Origin: HGM04593 sp045631905
GTDB lineage: Bacteria > Bacteroidota > Bacteroidia > Bacteroidales > Bacteroidaceae
NCBI GenBank assembly: GCA_045631905.1
Contig: JAZQVO010000015.1
Span: forward strand, 24,473 to 88,472
Length of the DNA stretch: 64,000 nt
Reading direction: 5' to 3'
The position numbers and the translations under genes were made by a program. Below the pieces are notes generated by a model, which was not told where the DNA came from, did no database searches, and worked only from the letters and a program-made list of their open reading frames with translations. Numbering within the stretch: the stretch's first letter is position 1; the number at the start of each line of letters is the position of its first letter. Positions 1 to 8,458 of this stretch are shown piece by piece.

Positions 1-216
1 TCTCACAACCATTATGGGCGAACGGGGCTTTTGTTTGCTTTGGGCTTTCTTATATATAATAAGGTGAGATGTTGGCGAAAAGTGCTTGCCTTTGCGCCTT
101 GCGCTTTTCTAGTTTGAAATTTTTTATTCGGTTTTTGTAAAATAATTGTTGTAAAATTTGGTAGGTACAAAAAAAAGACCTACTTTTGCATCGCAATTAA
201 GAATTGCGCACATCTT
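1..216. other. Left-edge intergenic region, no gene seen
   Basis: I see no credible coding sequence here. A possible weak hairpin (77-85 with 101-109, one G-U pair), followed by a T-rich stretch, could be the terminator of a gene lying to the left of the window. The right end holds the tRNA-Val promoter, listed separately. Confidence 0.5.
157..188 (+). promoter_or_regulatory. Bacteroidota-type promoter of the tRNA-Val pair
   Basis: TTTG at 157-160, a 20-base spacer and TACTTTTG at 181-188 match the Bacteroidota consensus TTTG-N19-TAnnTTTG. The first tRNA starts 28 bases downstream. A 6-bp inverted repeat (GTAGGT 161-166, ACCTAC 178-183) lies in the spacer and runs into the -7 element. Confidence 0.75.
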
Positions 217-294
217 GGACGTTTAGCTCAGCTGGTTTAGAGCATCTGCCTTACAAGCAGAGGGTCGGCGGTTCGAATCCGTCAACGTCCACCA
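217..294 (+). tRNA. tRNA-Val (anticodon TAC), copy 1
   Basis: The cloverleaf can be read directly: acceptor GGACGTT pairs with AACGTCC, a GCTC D-stem, anticodon loop CTTACAA (TAC at 252-254) and a GGTTCGAATCC T-arm. It reads GUA and, by wobble, other Val codons. In this copy the discriminator A291 is followed by an encoded CCA (292-294), unlike copy 2. Confidence 0.97.
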
Positions 295-302
295 AACATC
301 TT

Positions 303-377
303 GGACGTTTAGCTCAGCTGGTTTAGAGCATCTGCCTTACAAGCAGAGGGTCGGCGGTTCGAATCCGTCAACGTCCA
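303..377 (+). tRNA. tRNA-Val (anticodon TAC), copy 2
   Basis: The mature region is identical to copy 1 (anticodon TAC at 338-340). The discriminator A377 is followed by CAT, so CCA must be added after transcription. It lies nine bases after the encoded CCA of copy 1 and is presumably cotranscribed with it. Confidence 0.97.
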
Positions 378-384
378 CATCGCA

Positions 385-417
385 AACCTACGCACTCCGC
401 GCAGGTTATTTTTTTTA
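385..417 (+). terminator. Rho-independent terminator of the tRNA-Val unit
   Basis: AACCT (385-389) pairs with AGGTT (403-407), with an inner CGC/GCG stem across one mismatch. A run of T follows directly. It lies 8 bases after the second tRNA. Confidence 0.75.
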
Positions 418-498
418 TTATACCGTAGTAATAAAATCTTTTTAGCATTTATTTAATAAACTTTGTTGTATCTATGAGTGTTTATGCTTAAAAAGTGC

Positions 499-506
499 TA
501 TTTTTG
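499..506 (+). promoter_or_regulatory. Candidate -7 element upstream of purB
   Basis: TATTTTTG matches TAnnTTTG, 67 bases before the purB start codon. No good -33 element sits at the usual distance; TTTG at 462-465 is too far upstream. This is therefore only a candidate. Confidence 0.4.
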
Positions 507-573
507 CAAAGATTTATAATTTGCACATCTTGTGCACTTAAAGCACCTGAAAGAAACACAATTTACAATAAAC

Positions 574-1920
574 ATGGAACTTAACATTTTGACAGCAGTC
601 TCTCCCATAGACGGGCGTTACAGAGGCAAAACAGAGGCCTTGGCCGAATATTTTTCGGAATATGCGTTGATGAAATATCGCGTATTTGTAGAGATAGAGT
701 ATTATATTGCTCTGTGTGAGTTGCCTATCCCCCAGTTGGCAGGCGTAGATTCTTCGCTTTTCCCCAAATTGCGCGAGATTTACGAAGCGTTCAGTGCCGA
801 CGATGCACAGCGCATAAAGGATATAGAAAAAGTAACCAATCACGATGTTAAGGCAGTAGAGTATTTCATTAAGGAAAAATTCGATGCTATCGGTGGTCTC
901 GACGAGTACAAAGAATTTGTGCACTTTGGTCTTACATCGCAGGATATTAATAATACATCAATCCCCTGCTCAATAAAAGATGCCCTCAAAGAGGTCTATT
1001 ACCCCGCGATAGAGGAGTTGATAGCACAGTTGAAAGAGTATGCCGAGGCATGGAAGGATATACCCATGTTGGCACGCACACACGGCCAGCCCGCATCGCC
1101 CACACGTCTGGGCAAGGAGGTTATGGTGTTTGTTTACCGTCTCGAAACCCAGTTGGAGCAGTTGAAGAGATGCGTTATCTCGGCAAAATTTGGTGGTGCA
1201 ACAGGTAACTTCAACGCACATAGCGTAGCCTACCCCCACATCGACTGGGTTGCTTTTGCCAACAAGTTTGTTGCCGAAAATCTTGGTTTGCAGCGCGAGC
1301 AGTACACCACACAAATCTCTAACTACGACAACCTTGCCGCTCTCTTCGATGCCATGCGCCGTATAAACGTAATAATCATGGACATGGATAAGGACTTCTG
1401 GCAATACATCTCTATGGAGTTCTTCAAGCAGAAGATTAAAGCCGGAGAGGTTGGCTCGAGCGCAATGCCCCACAAGGTGAACCCCATCGATTTTGAGAAC
1501 AGCGAGGGTAACCTTGGCATAGCAAACGCAGTCTTGGAGCACCTTGCGGCAAAGCTCCCCATCTCTCGTCTGCAACGCGACCTTACCGACTCTACCGTGC
1601 TACGCAACGTAGGTGTGCCCATGGGCCACATGATGATTGCCGTTAAGAGCTCTTTGGTCGGCTTGCGCAAACTGTTGCTCAACGAGGGTGCTATTTACAA
1701 CGAGCTCGACAACTGTTGGAGTGTTTGTGCCGAGGGTATTCAGACAATACTTCGTCGCGAGGCCTATCCCAACCCCTACGAGGCTTTGAAAGCTCTCACA
1801 CGTACCAACGAGGGTATAAACAGAAACACTTTGTTACAATTTATCGAAGGACTCGATGTTTCGGAGAGCGTTAAAGAGGAGTTGCGCAATATCACACCCC
1901 ATACATATACAGGACGATAA
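574..1920 (+). CDS. purB: Adenylosuccinate lyase
   Basis: PurB of de novo purine synthesis. It cleaves SAICAR to AICAR and adenylosuccinate to AMP, releasing fumarate each time. The protein has 448 residues, typical for Bacteroidales PurB. The fumarase/aspartase-superfamily loop SSAMPHKVNP is seen near residues 293-302, and the conserved THGQPASPT segment is present. I start at ATG 574 (MELNIL...). An in-frame GTG at 532 would add 14 residues that do not look like the family's N-terminus. The gene is followed 40 bases later by rluB on the same strand; purD lies 6.5 kb downstream, so the purine genes are dispersed. Confidence 0.97.
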   Translation: MELNILTAVSPIDGRYRGKTEALAEYFSEYALMKYRVFVEIEYYIALCELPIPQLAGVDSSLFPKLREIYEAFSADDAQRIKDIEKVTNHDVKAVEYFIKEKFDAIGGLDEYKEFVHFGLTSQDINNTSIPCSIKDALKEVYYPAIEELIAQLKEYAEAWKDIPMLARTHGQPASPTRLGKEVMVFVYRLETQLEQLKRCVISAKFGGATGNFNAHSVAYPHIDWVAFANKFVAENLGLQREQYTTQISNYDNLAALFDAMRRINVIIMDMDKDFWQYISMEFFKQKIKAGEVGSSAMPHKVNPIDFENSEGNLGIANAVLEHLAAKLPISRLQRDLTDSTVLRNVGVPMGHMMIAVKSSLVGLRKLLLNEGAIYNELDNCWSVCAEGIQTILRREAYPNPYEALKALTRTNEGINRNTLLQFIEGLDVSESVKEELRNITPHTYTGR

Positions 1921-1960
1921 AAACAAATTTGGACCGTGAGGTTCGCAAAAAATATAATAA

Positions 1961-3130
1961 ATGGATAATTTTAATGAGAGACGCTCGGACAAGAGTCCAA
2001 GAGGCAGAAGAGAACGTGCATCGTTCAATCCCAACTTTAACAGCGAGAACAGGCCAAACAGCCGTTCGTCGCGTTACAACCGATTCGAAGGACGCCCGCA
2101 GTCGGCGCGCAACGAGCGTCAAGGAGGTGAGCAGAGTGGCGAGTATGGTCGCTACAAGTCGTATAACAGAGGTGGTCGCAGTGCAGAATTTAACCGCTTC
2201 GACGGTGAGCGCCCCCAGCGTAACCGTTACGGCGCCGAGCCCCGCACAGGTCGTCACCAGCAGGGTGGTTATCAGCGCGGTGCCACAAGTGGTGAGAACT
2301 ATGGCGAACGCCCCTCTTATGGCAAGCGTGGCACACGCTCTGCCTACGACCCGAACGCAAAGTATAGCGCAAAGAAACGCATAGCATATAAAGAGGCCGC
2401 AATAGACCCTAATGCACCTGTGCGCTTGAATAAATTTCTTGCAAATGCCGGAATATGCTCGCGTCGCGAGGCCGACAACTACATAGAGGCAGGTCTTGTA
2501 ACCGTAAACGGTGTTGTTGTCACAGAGCTTGGAACAAAAGTTACTCCCGGTGACGATATTCGTTTCAACGGCGAGAGAATAAACCCTGAGCGCAAGGTAT
2601 ATGTGCTTTTGAACAAGCCGAAGGATTGTGTTACAACAGTTGATGATCCTCAGGAGCGTAAAACAGTGCTCGACTGCTTGCGCGGTATCGGCAAGGAGAG
2701 AATATACCCCGTGGGACGTCTCGACAGAAACACGACAGGTGTTTTGTTGCTCACTAACGACGGCGACCTTGCATCGAGGCTGACACACCCCAAGTTTATG
2801 AAAAAGAAGGTGTATCATGTTACATGCGACAAGAATGTGGCAATGTCCGACATGGACCTTTTGGTAAACGGCATAGAGCTCGAAGATGGTAACGTATATG
2901 CCGACGAGGTAACATATGTAAACGATGCCGACCGTTCACAAATAGGCATAGAGATACACTCGGGCAAGAACCGTATTGTACGCCGTATGATGGAGCACTT
3001 GGGATATAAAGTAACAAAGCTCGACCGCGTGTTATTTGCAGGTCTCACAAAGAAGAACCTCAGACGTGGCGATTGGCGTTACCTCACAGAGAAAGAGGTA
3101 AACATGTTGCTTATGGGTGCATATGAGTAA
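1961..3130 (+). CDS. rluB: 23S rRNA pseudouridine synthase, RluB/RsuA family, with long RG-rich N-terminal tail
   Basis: The enzyme isomerises uridine to pseudouridine in rRNA. From about residue 152 there is an S4 RNA-binding domain (VRLNKFLANAGICSRREAD). The catalytic domain follows, with the RsuA/RluB-type motif GRLDRNTTGVLLLTNDGDLA; the catalytic Asp is near residue 253. The first ~150 residues are a low-complexity stretch rich in Arg, Gly, Asn, Ser and Tyr, with no hydrophobic core, and are very probably disordered. RluB (E. coli U2605) is the closest family; the exact target site here is inferred. At 389 residues it is far longer than E. coli RluB because of the tail. asnS follows after 22 bases. 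Confidence 0.9.
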   Translation: MDNFNERRSDKSPRGRRERASFNPNFNSENRPNSRSSRYNRFEGRPQSARNERQGGEQSGEYGRYKSYNRGGRSAEFNRFDGERPQRNRYGAEPRTGRHQQGGYQRGATSGENYGERPSYGKRGTRSAYDPNAKYSAKKRIAYKEAAIDPNAPVRLNKFLANAGICSRREADNYIEAGLVTVNGVVVTELGTKVTPGDDIRFNGERINPERKVYVLLNKPKDCVTTVDDPQERKTVLDCLRGIGKERIYPVGRLDRNTTGVLLLTNDGDLASRLTHPKFMKKKVYHVTCDKNVAMSDMDLLVNGIELEDGNVYADEVTYVNDADRSQIGIEIHSGKNRIVRRMMEHLGYKVTKLDRVLFAGLTKKNLRRGDWRYLTEKEVNMLLMGAYE

Positions 3131-3152
3131 AACAAGAGCAAAATAATTTAAC

Positions 3153-4556
3153 ATGGAAACGATAAAACGAACAAGAATATCAGACTTGCTAAAAAGCAAG
3201 GATTTTGGAACAACTGTAAACGTGAGAGGTTGGGTTAGAACCCGTCGTAGTAGCAAACAGGTGGCCTTCGTCGCTTTGAACGACGGTTCAACCATCAATA
3301 ATGTGCAGGTTGTTATAGATACCGACAAATTCGACGAGGAGTTGGTGAAACAGTTTACCACAGGTGCCTGCCTTAGCGTGAACGGTACTTTGGTAGAGTC
3401 TATCGGTGGCGGTCAGTCGGTAGAGATACAGGCAACCGAAATTGAGTTGTTGGGTGCGTGCGACAACACCTACCCCTTGCAAAAGAAGGGACAGACCATG
3501 GAGTTTATGCGTACGGTAGCTCACTTGCGCCCCCGTACAAACACCTTTGGCGCAGTGTTCCGCATACGTCACAACATGGCTTATGCCATACATAAATTCT
3601 TCCACGACAAGGGCTTCTACTACTTCCACACACCCCTTATCACAGCATCGGACTGTGAGGGTGCCGGCCAGATGTTCCAGGTTACAACAATGAACCTGTA
3701 CGACCTGAAAAAGGACGAGAACGGTAGCATAAAATACGATAGCGACTTCTTTGGCAAGCAGGCAAGCCTCACCGTGTCGGGACAGCTCGAGGGTGAGTTG
3801 GCAGCCACAGCGTTGGGCGCAATATACACATTCGGCCCCACCTTCCGTGCCGAGAACTCAAACACCCCTCGTCACCTTGCCGAGTTCTGGATGATAGAGC
3901 CCGAGGTTGCCTTCAACGATATTATCGACAACATGGAGCTTGCCGAGGAGTTTATAAAATATTGTGTTCAGTGGGCTCTCGACAACTGTATGGAAGATAT
4001 AACCTTCCTTAACAACATGTTCGACAAGGAGCTTATAGAGCGTCTGCGTTCAATTGTAAACACCGAGTTTGTGCGCCTCTCTTATACCGAAGGTATTAAG
4101 ATTTTGGAGGAGGCTGTTGCCGGTGGTCACAAGTTTGAGTTCCCCGTATATTGGGGTGTGGACCTTGCATCGGAGCACGAGCGCTATTTGGTTGAGACAC
4201 ACTTTAAGCGTCCCGTGATACTCACCGACTATCCCAAGGAGATTAAGGCGTTCTACATGAAACAGAACGAGGACGGAAAGACTGTTCGCGCCATGGACGT
4301 CCTCTTCCCCAAAATCGGCGAGATTATCGGTGGCTCGGAGCGTGAGGCCGACTATAACAAGCTTCTCCAACGTATCAAGGAGATGAATATCCCCATGAAG
4401 GATATGTGGTGGTATCTCGACACACGTCGTTACGGCTCATGCCCCCACTCTGGCTTCGGTTTGGGCTTTGAGCGTCTTTTGCTCTTCGTAACAGGTATGT
4501 CGAATATCCGCGACGTTATACCCTTCCCCCGTACCCCGAATAACGCTGAATTCTAA
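3153..4556 (+). CDS. asnS: Asparaginyl-tRNA synthetase
   Basis: A class II aminoacyl-tRNA synthetase that charges tRNA-Asn. An N-terminal OB-fold anticodon-binding domain (about residues 15-105, VRGWVRTRRSSKQVAFVALN) is followed by the class II core. Motif 2 lies in the region TFGPTFRAENSNTPRHLAEF (about residue 226). Motif 3 is GFGLGFERLLLF, followed by the RDVIPFPRTP ending, near residue 433. The 467 residues are normal for AsnS. The ending and the AEFWMIEPE segment separate it from AspRS. It lies between rluB (22 bases) and the manC-like gene (11 bases), so cotranscription is likely. Confidence 0.97.
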   Translation: METIKRTRISDLLKSKDFGTTVNVRGWVRTRRSSKQVAFVALNDGSTINNVQVVIDTDKFDEELVKQFTTGACLSVNGTLVESIGGGQSVEIQATEIELLGACDNTYPLQKKGQTMEFMRTVAHLRPRTNTFGAVFRIRHNMAYAIHKFFHDKGFYYFHTPLITASDCEGAGQMFQVTTMNLYDLKKDENGSIKYDSDFFGKQASLTVSGQLEGELAATALGAIYTFGPTFRAENSNTPRHLAEFWMIEPEVAFNDIIDNMELAEEFIKYCVQWALDNCMEDITFLNNMFDKELIERLRSIVNTEFVRLSYTEGIKILEEAVAGGHKFEFPVYWGVDLASEHERYLVETHFKRPVILTDYPKEIKAFYMKQNEDGKTVRAMDVLFPKIGEIIGGSEREADYNKLLQRIKEMNIPMKDMWWYLDTRRYGSCPHSGFGLGFERLLLFVTGMSNIRDVIPFPRTPNNAEF

Positions 4557-4567
4557 AAAACGGCAAT

Positions 4568-5653
4568 ATGAACAACCGATATTGTGTTATAATGGCAGGT
4601 GGCATAGGCTCGCGCCTATGGCCACTGAGCCGAAAGGAAAACCCCAAGCAGTTTCACGACCTGTTGGGCTGTGGGCGTACCCTGTTGCAACAAACCTTCG
4701 ACAGGTATAGTCGCGTTGTTCCCAAAGAGAATATCATTGTTTCGACAAATGTCGCTTATGCCGACCTGGTGCGTGAGCAGTTACCCGAGTTGTCGCGAGA
4801 GCAGGTTTTGCACGAGCCCGCCTTTCGTGGCACAGCACCGAGCATCGCCTATGTGGCATGTCACATACGCCAGCTCAACCCTGATGCCAATATTGTGGTT
4901 GCTCAGGCCGACCAGTTGGTGCTTAACGAAGATTTGTTTGTCGAAACCATAGGGCGAGGTCTCGACTTTGTTGCAAAAAATAATAAGCTTGTGGCTGTGG
5001 GTATAAAGCCTACATGCCCCGAAACCCGTTACGGTTACATACAAGCCGATGTGCCGGTTGATGGTGCCGGTAACATATACAAGGTGCGTACATTTACCGA
5101 GAAACCCGAATATGAGTTTGCAAAGGTCTTTATGGAGAGTGGTGAGTTTTATTGGAACTCAGGTATATACATTTGGAATGTGAATACTCTTATAGAGACC
5201 ATGACAACATTCTTGCCCGACATGATGGGTGAGCTCGAGAAGGTTTTTCGCGAAATTCCTGTGCGCGAGGAGCGTCGCAAGCGTGGCTACGAGATTTACA
5301 CCTCTTTCCCTAATGCTTCGATGGACATGAGCGTGATGGAGCGTGCCGACAATGTATATCTGCTTGTAGGTGAGTTTGGTTGGGCCGACATAGGAACATG
5401 GGACACCCTGTATGGTGCTCTCCCCAAAGATATGGGTGGTAATGTGATTATGCAGTCGCGTTGCCTAAAATATGATAGCAACAATAATGTTGTATCGGCT
5501 CCCGCAGGTAAATTGGTGGTGTTGCAAGATGTCGATGACTTGCTTGTTGTCGATAGTGACAATGTGCTTATGATATGCCGTAAGGGTAGCGAGAAGAATG
5601 TGCGCAAATTTGTAAATGATGTGCGCATGAAGCTCGGCGATGAGTATTTGTAG
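4568..5653 (+). CDS. manC: Mannose-1-phosphate guanylyltransferase (GDP-mannose pyrophosphorylase)
   Basis: It makes GDP-mannose from mannose-1-phosphate and GTP, the donor of mannose (and, after conversion, fucose) for surface glycans. The N-terminal nucleotidyltransferase signature GGIGSRLWPLSRKENPKQF is at residues 11-29. The FTEKPE motif and the WNSGIYIW segment are also present. At 361 residues it has only the guanylyltransferase domain and lacks the C-terminal phosphomannose-isomerase half of bifunctional ManC/AlgA. It follows asnS by 11 bases and ends at a bidirectional terminator shared with the convergent transglycosylase gene. Confidence 0.93.
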   Translation: MNNRYCVIMAGGIGSRLWPLSRKENPKQFHDLLGCGRTLLQQTFDRYSRVVPKENIIVSTNVAYADLVREQLPELSREQVLHEPAFRGTAPSIAYVACHIRQLNPDANIVVAQADQLVLNEDLFVETIGRGLDFVAKNNKLVAVGIKPTCPETRYGYIQADVPVDGAGNIYKVRTFTEKPEYEFAKVFMESGEFYWNSGIYIWNVNTLIETMTTFLPDMMGELEKVFREIPVREERRKRGYEIYTSFPNASMDMSVMERADNVYLLVGEFGWADIGTWDTLYGALPKDMGGNVIMQSRCLKYDSNNNVVSAPAGKLVVLQDVDDLLVVDSDNVLMICRKGSEKNVRKFVNDVRMKLGDEYL

Positions 5654-5682
5654 TGTGCATACATTCAACAAGAGATTATATC

Positions 5683-5718
5683 AACAAAAAAGCGACTTTT
5701 AAAAGTCGCTTTTTTGTT
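5683..5718. terminator. Perfectly symmetric bidirectional terminator (18-bp stem)
   Basis: Bases 5683-5700 are the exact reverse complement of 5701-5718. The core GCGACTTTT is flanked by A6 and T6 tracts on the two arms. It serves the manC-like gene (plus) and the transglycosylase gene (minus), whose stop codon (5717-5719) overlaps it. Confidence 0.92.
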
Positions 5719-6694
5719 ATTTTATTACCCACTTGCGGTTGTGGGGGGTGGTTGCCTCGGGGTTGTAGTGTAACCCTGCCGAGTCGGGTATTATAACCTC
5801 GTATCTCTTGCCTGTTTTGTTGGGCAGGGTTGTCTCCCTTATCCATGGGTTGGCCTCACGCAGTTGCAGGTATGTAAGCCCGTGTTTGCGGGCGATGCCG
5901 GCCCAGCATGTGACGGTGCTGTCTATGGTTATTTTGCAATTTACGGGTAGGGGTGGGTAGAGGTCGCGTCGGTGTAGTATGAAGCCGTAGCTTATGGGGT
6001 CGGTAAACACGCTCTTTACGGCTAAAAGACGGAACAGGTAACGCGATGTTTCGGGCACAAGTTGCAGGTTTATGGCTTTCTGCTCCTTCTGCTTGTCGAT
6101 GCGTTTGCTTATGTTGGCCCTGCCGGCATTATAGCTCGCAGCCACAGTGAGCCAGTCGCCATACTTCTCGTACGACTCTTTAAGGTATTCGCATGCGGCG
6201 CGTGTGGCTTTTTCTATGTGGTATCGTTCATCGACATGGCTATTTACCTCGAGCCCGTATGAGCGGGCTGTCTTCTCCATAAATTGCCACAATCCGCCTG
6301 CTCCCACGGTTGAACGTGCGTTGATGTCGCCGTTACTCTCTATTATCATGAGGTATTTAAAATCCTCGGGTACACCGCACTCTTTTAATATGGGCTCAAC
6401 AAGGGGGAAAAGGCGGTTTGCACGTTTAATTTGCAAAAGCGTGTTTGTGTGCGAGTAGGTGAAGGCAAGAATTTCGCGGTCGAGTCTTTCGCGGCGGTCC
6501 TGTGCCGTGAGCTGAATATTCTCCCCTGCAAAGCTTATCTCTCGTGGCAGTTTAGGCGACACGGCGCAATAGGGTATTTGTGAGTATAGCACCTCGGGGC
6601 TTTTGCTGTCGGTGTAACCAAGACATGCGAGGGCTGTAATAACACAGCCGGCCGTTGTGCATATTATATTTTTACGGCTGAATATTTTCTTCAT
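5717..6694 (-). CDS. Lytic transglycosylase (SLT domain) with C-terminal LysM-like region
   Basis: A periplasmic enzyme that cleaves peptidoglycan glycan strands to 1,6-anhydro ends. The N-terminus is a signal segment. A Cys at residue 24 (context ALAC) may be a lipidation site, although the lipobox is imperfect. The SLT domain spans about residues 92-225: catalytic Glu119 in IIESNGD, GAGGLWQFM at 131-139 and the AASYNAGRANI motif near 186. The C-terminal ~55 residues (WAGIARKHGLTYLQLREANPW) resemble a LysM-type cell-wall-binding repeat. The arrangement is MltD-like, but shorter than E. coli MltD. It is monocistronic, with its own promoter and a shared terminator. Confidence 0.88.
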   Translation of the reverse strand: MKKIFSRKNIICTTAGCVITALACLGYTDSKSPEVLYSQIPYCAVSPKLPREISFAGENIQLTAQDRRERLDREILAFTYSHTNTLLQIKRANRLFPLVEPILKECGVPEDFKYLMIIESNGDINARSTVGAGGLWQFMEKTARSYGLEVNSHVDERYHIEKATRAACEYLKESYEKYGDWLTVAASYNAGRANISKRIDKQKEQKAINLQLVPETSRYLFRLLAVKSVFTDPISYGFILHRRDLYPPLPVNCKITIDSTVTCWAGIARKHGLTYLQLREANPWIRETTLPNKTGKRYEVIIPDSAGLHYNPEATTPHNRKWVIK

Positions 6695-6712
6695 AATCTC
6701 TATTTATTAATG

Positions 6713-6743
6713 CAAAAGTAGTGCTTTTAGAGTAAATATCAAG
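6713..6743 (-). promoter_or_regulatory. Promoter of the lytic transglycosylase gene
   Basis: Read on the minus strand: CTTG (6743-6740), a 19-base spacer, then TACTTTTG (6720-6713). This fits the Bacteroidota consensus. The start codon is 18 bases downstream. Confidence 0.7.
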
Positions 6744-6883
6744 CTTGTTTCATTGTTTTGCGTCGCTTTTTTTTGTTCCTTTGCAAAAGAAAAGCAGTTG
6801 CAACCATCACAAGCATGCAATGTGCGTTGTGGTGGTGTGTCAAGTTGTTTATTACATGGGTTTTAGCCCTTTTTTTAAATATT

Positions 6884-8428
6884 ATGGCGGAATTTGAATT
6901 AATAGCAAAGACCTTCCAAGGTTTGGAAGAGGTTTTGGCCAAGGAGTTAGTGGCGTTGGGTGCCAACAATGTGCAGATAGGTCGTCGTATGGTATCTTTT
7001 ACCGGTGACAACGCGCTCATGTATAAGGCTAATTTTCATTTGAGAACAGCGGTTCGTATCTTAAAACCCATATTGCATTTTAAGGCCTCTAATGCCGATG
7101 ATGTATATAATGTTATTAAAAGCATAGAGTGGGAAAATTACCTCAATGCCGACTCAACGTTTTCGGTTGATTCGGTTGTTTATAGCGAGGTGTTCCGTCA
7201 CTCGAAATTTGTTGCCTATCGTGTTAAAGATGCGATAGCCGACTATTTTAACGAAAAAACAGGTCGTCGTCCGTCGGTTCGTCTCAACAACCCCGACATC
7301 GTATTCCACATTCATATTGCACACGAAGATTGCACCTTGGCTCTCGACAGTTCGGGTGAGTCGTTGCACCGTCGCGGTTATCGTGTGGAGACAGGTGCCG
7401 CCCCCATCAACGAGGTGCTTGCGGCAGGTATGATTATGCTCACGGGCTGGCACGGAGAGTGCGACTTTATAGACCCCATGTGTGGTTCGGGTACTCTGCC
7501 CATCGAGGCAGCTCTTATAGCGCGTAACATCGCTCCCGGCGTCTTCCGTCAGGGCTATGCCTTTGAAAAGTGGAGAGATTTCGACAGCGAACTTTTCCGT
7601 TCGATATACGAAGACGACTCTATGGAGCGTGAGTTTAACCACAAGATTTATGGCTACGACGTTGATGGACGCATGGTTGCATGTGCACGTCGCAACGTAA
7701 AGTCGGCCATGATGGGCGACATAGTGCAGATAGAGTGTCGCGACATAAAGGATTTTGAAGAGCCTGCCGAGCGTGCCTTGATGATTGTGAACCCTCCCTA
7801 CGGCGAGCGTCTTGTGAGCGAGAAGTTGTTGCAGGTCTATAAAGACCTTGGTGCTCGTTTGAAACATGCCTTCCAAGGCAACGAGGCGTGGGTGATAAGT
7901 AGTAATTATGATTGTTTCGACCAGATAGGTCTCAAAGCATCGGCACGTATCCCCTTGTATAATGGTGACCTCGATTGTGAGTTCCACAAGTACGAACTCT
8001 TCCAGGGTAAGTTTAAGGGCTTCCGCGAAGAGGGAAACACCTTGAAGAAGGATTTTGCGCCCTTGAAACGCAAGTCGCGCCTGACAGGGCTCGACGGTGA
8101 GTTGCGCCCCTCGCGCAACGAACGTAAGAGCGACGAGTACTCCTCTGTGGTGAGCGACGACTCAAAACGTCGTCGTCGCGAGTTGGAGTCGTACTTCAAC
8201 ACCCGTGCCGTGCAGAAGATGCGTGGTACACGTAGCGAGAATACCGAACGCAAGGAGGGCACAGTTGAGCGCCGTGAGCGTCGCGCTCCTCAAGGCACAG
8301 GTCGAGGCTTTACACGCGACAACGGCGCAAAATCGCCCCGCAAGCCACGAACAGGCGGTGGAGGCTTTGCAAAAACAAAACCCGGTCGCGGGCAGGCACC
8401 TCGTCGCAATAACAGAAAAAACGATTAA
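6884..8428 (+). CDS. rlmL: THUMP-domain rRNA (guanine-N2) methyltransferase, RlmL-like, with basic RG-rich tail
   Basis: A SAM-dependent RNA methyltransferase of COG0116, equivalent to the N-terminal (RlmL, 23S m2G2445) half of E. coli RlmKL. There is an N-terminal ferredoxin-like/THUMP region (about 1-155). The SAM site MCGSGTLPIEAALIA is near residue 199, and the catalytic NPPYGERL motif near 302. From about residue 385 to the end (514) the protein becomes a low-complexity tail rich in Arg, Lys, Gly, Glu and Ser. I start at ATG 6884 (MAEFELIAKT); an upstream in-frame extension would add a hydrophobic stretch unlike the family. purD follows by 30 bases. The exact rRNA target is inferred. Confidence 0.9.
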   Translation: MAEFELIAKTFQGLEEVLAKELVALGANNVQIGRRMVSFTGDNALMYKANFHLRTAVRILKPILHFKASNADDVYNVIKSIEWENYLNADSTFSVDSVVYSEVFRHSKFVAYRVKDAIADYFNEKTGRRPSVRLNNPDIVFHIHIAHEDCTLALDSSGESLHRRGYRVETGAAPINEVLAAGMIMLTGWHGECDFIDPMCGSGTLPIEAALIARNIAPGVFRQGYAFEKWRDFDSELFRSIYEDDSMEREFNHKIYGYDVDGRMVACARRNVKSAMMGDIVQIECRDIKDFEEPAERALMIVNPPYGERLVSEKLLQVYKDLGARLKHAFQGNEAWVISSNYDCFDQIGLKASARIPLYNGDLDCEFHKYELFQGKFKGFREEGNTLKKDFAPLKRKSRLTGLDGELRPSRNERKSDEYSSVVSDDSKRRRRELESYFNTRAVQKMRGTRSENTERKEGTVERRERRAPQGTGRGFTRDNGAKSPRKPRTGGGGFAKTKPGRGQAPRRNNRKND

Positions 8429-8458
8429 TATTGAACTTTTCTAAATAAATTCATCACT

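Larger units (their letters stand above)
211..378 (+). repeat. Tandem direct repeat carrying the tRNA-Val genes
   Basis: Bases 211-292 and 297-378 are identical over 82 positions, with a 4-base spacer (86-bp period). Each copy holds one complete tRNA-Val gene, so this is a recent tandem duplication or a homogenised pair. Confidence 0.95.

Noticed and set aside
1892..2818. A 308-codon minus-strand frame across rluB
   Set aside because: It is antisense to the RG-rich tail and S4 domain of rluB. Its Cys/Leu/Thr-rich translation mirrors the repetitive plus strand.
6758..6883. N-terminal hydrophobic extension of the RlmL-like methyltransferase
   Set aside because: It would add 42 hydrophobic residues to a cytoplasmic RNA enzyme. 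The internal ATG gives the standard start MAEFELIAKT.
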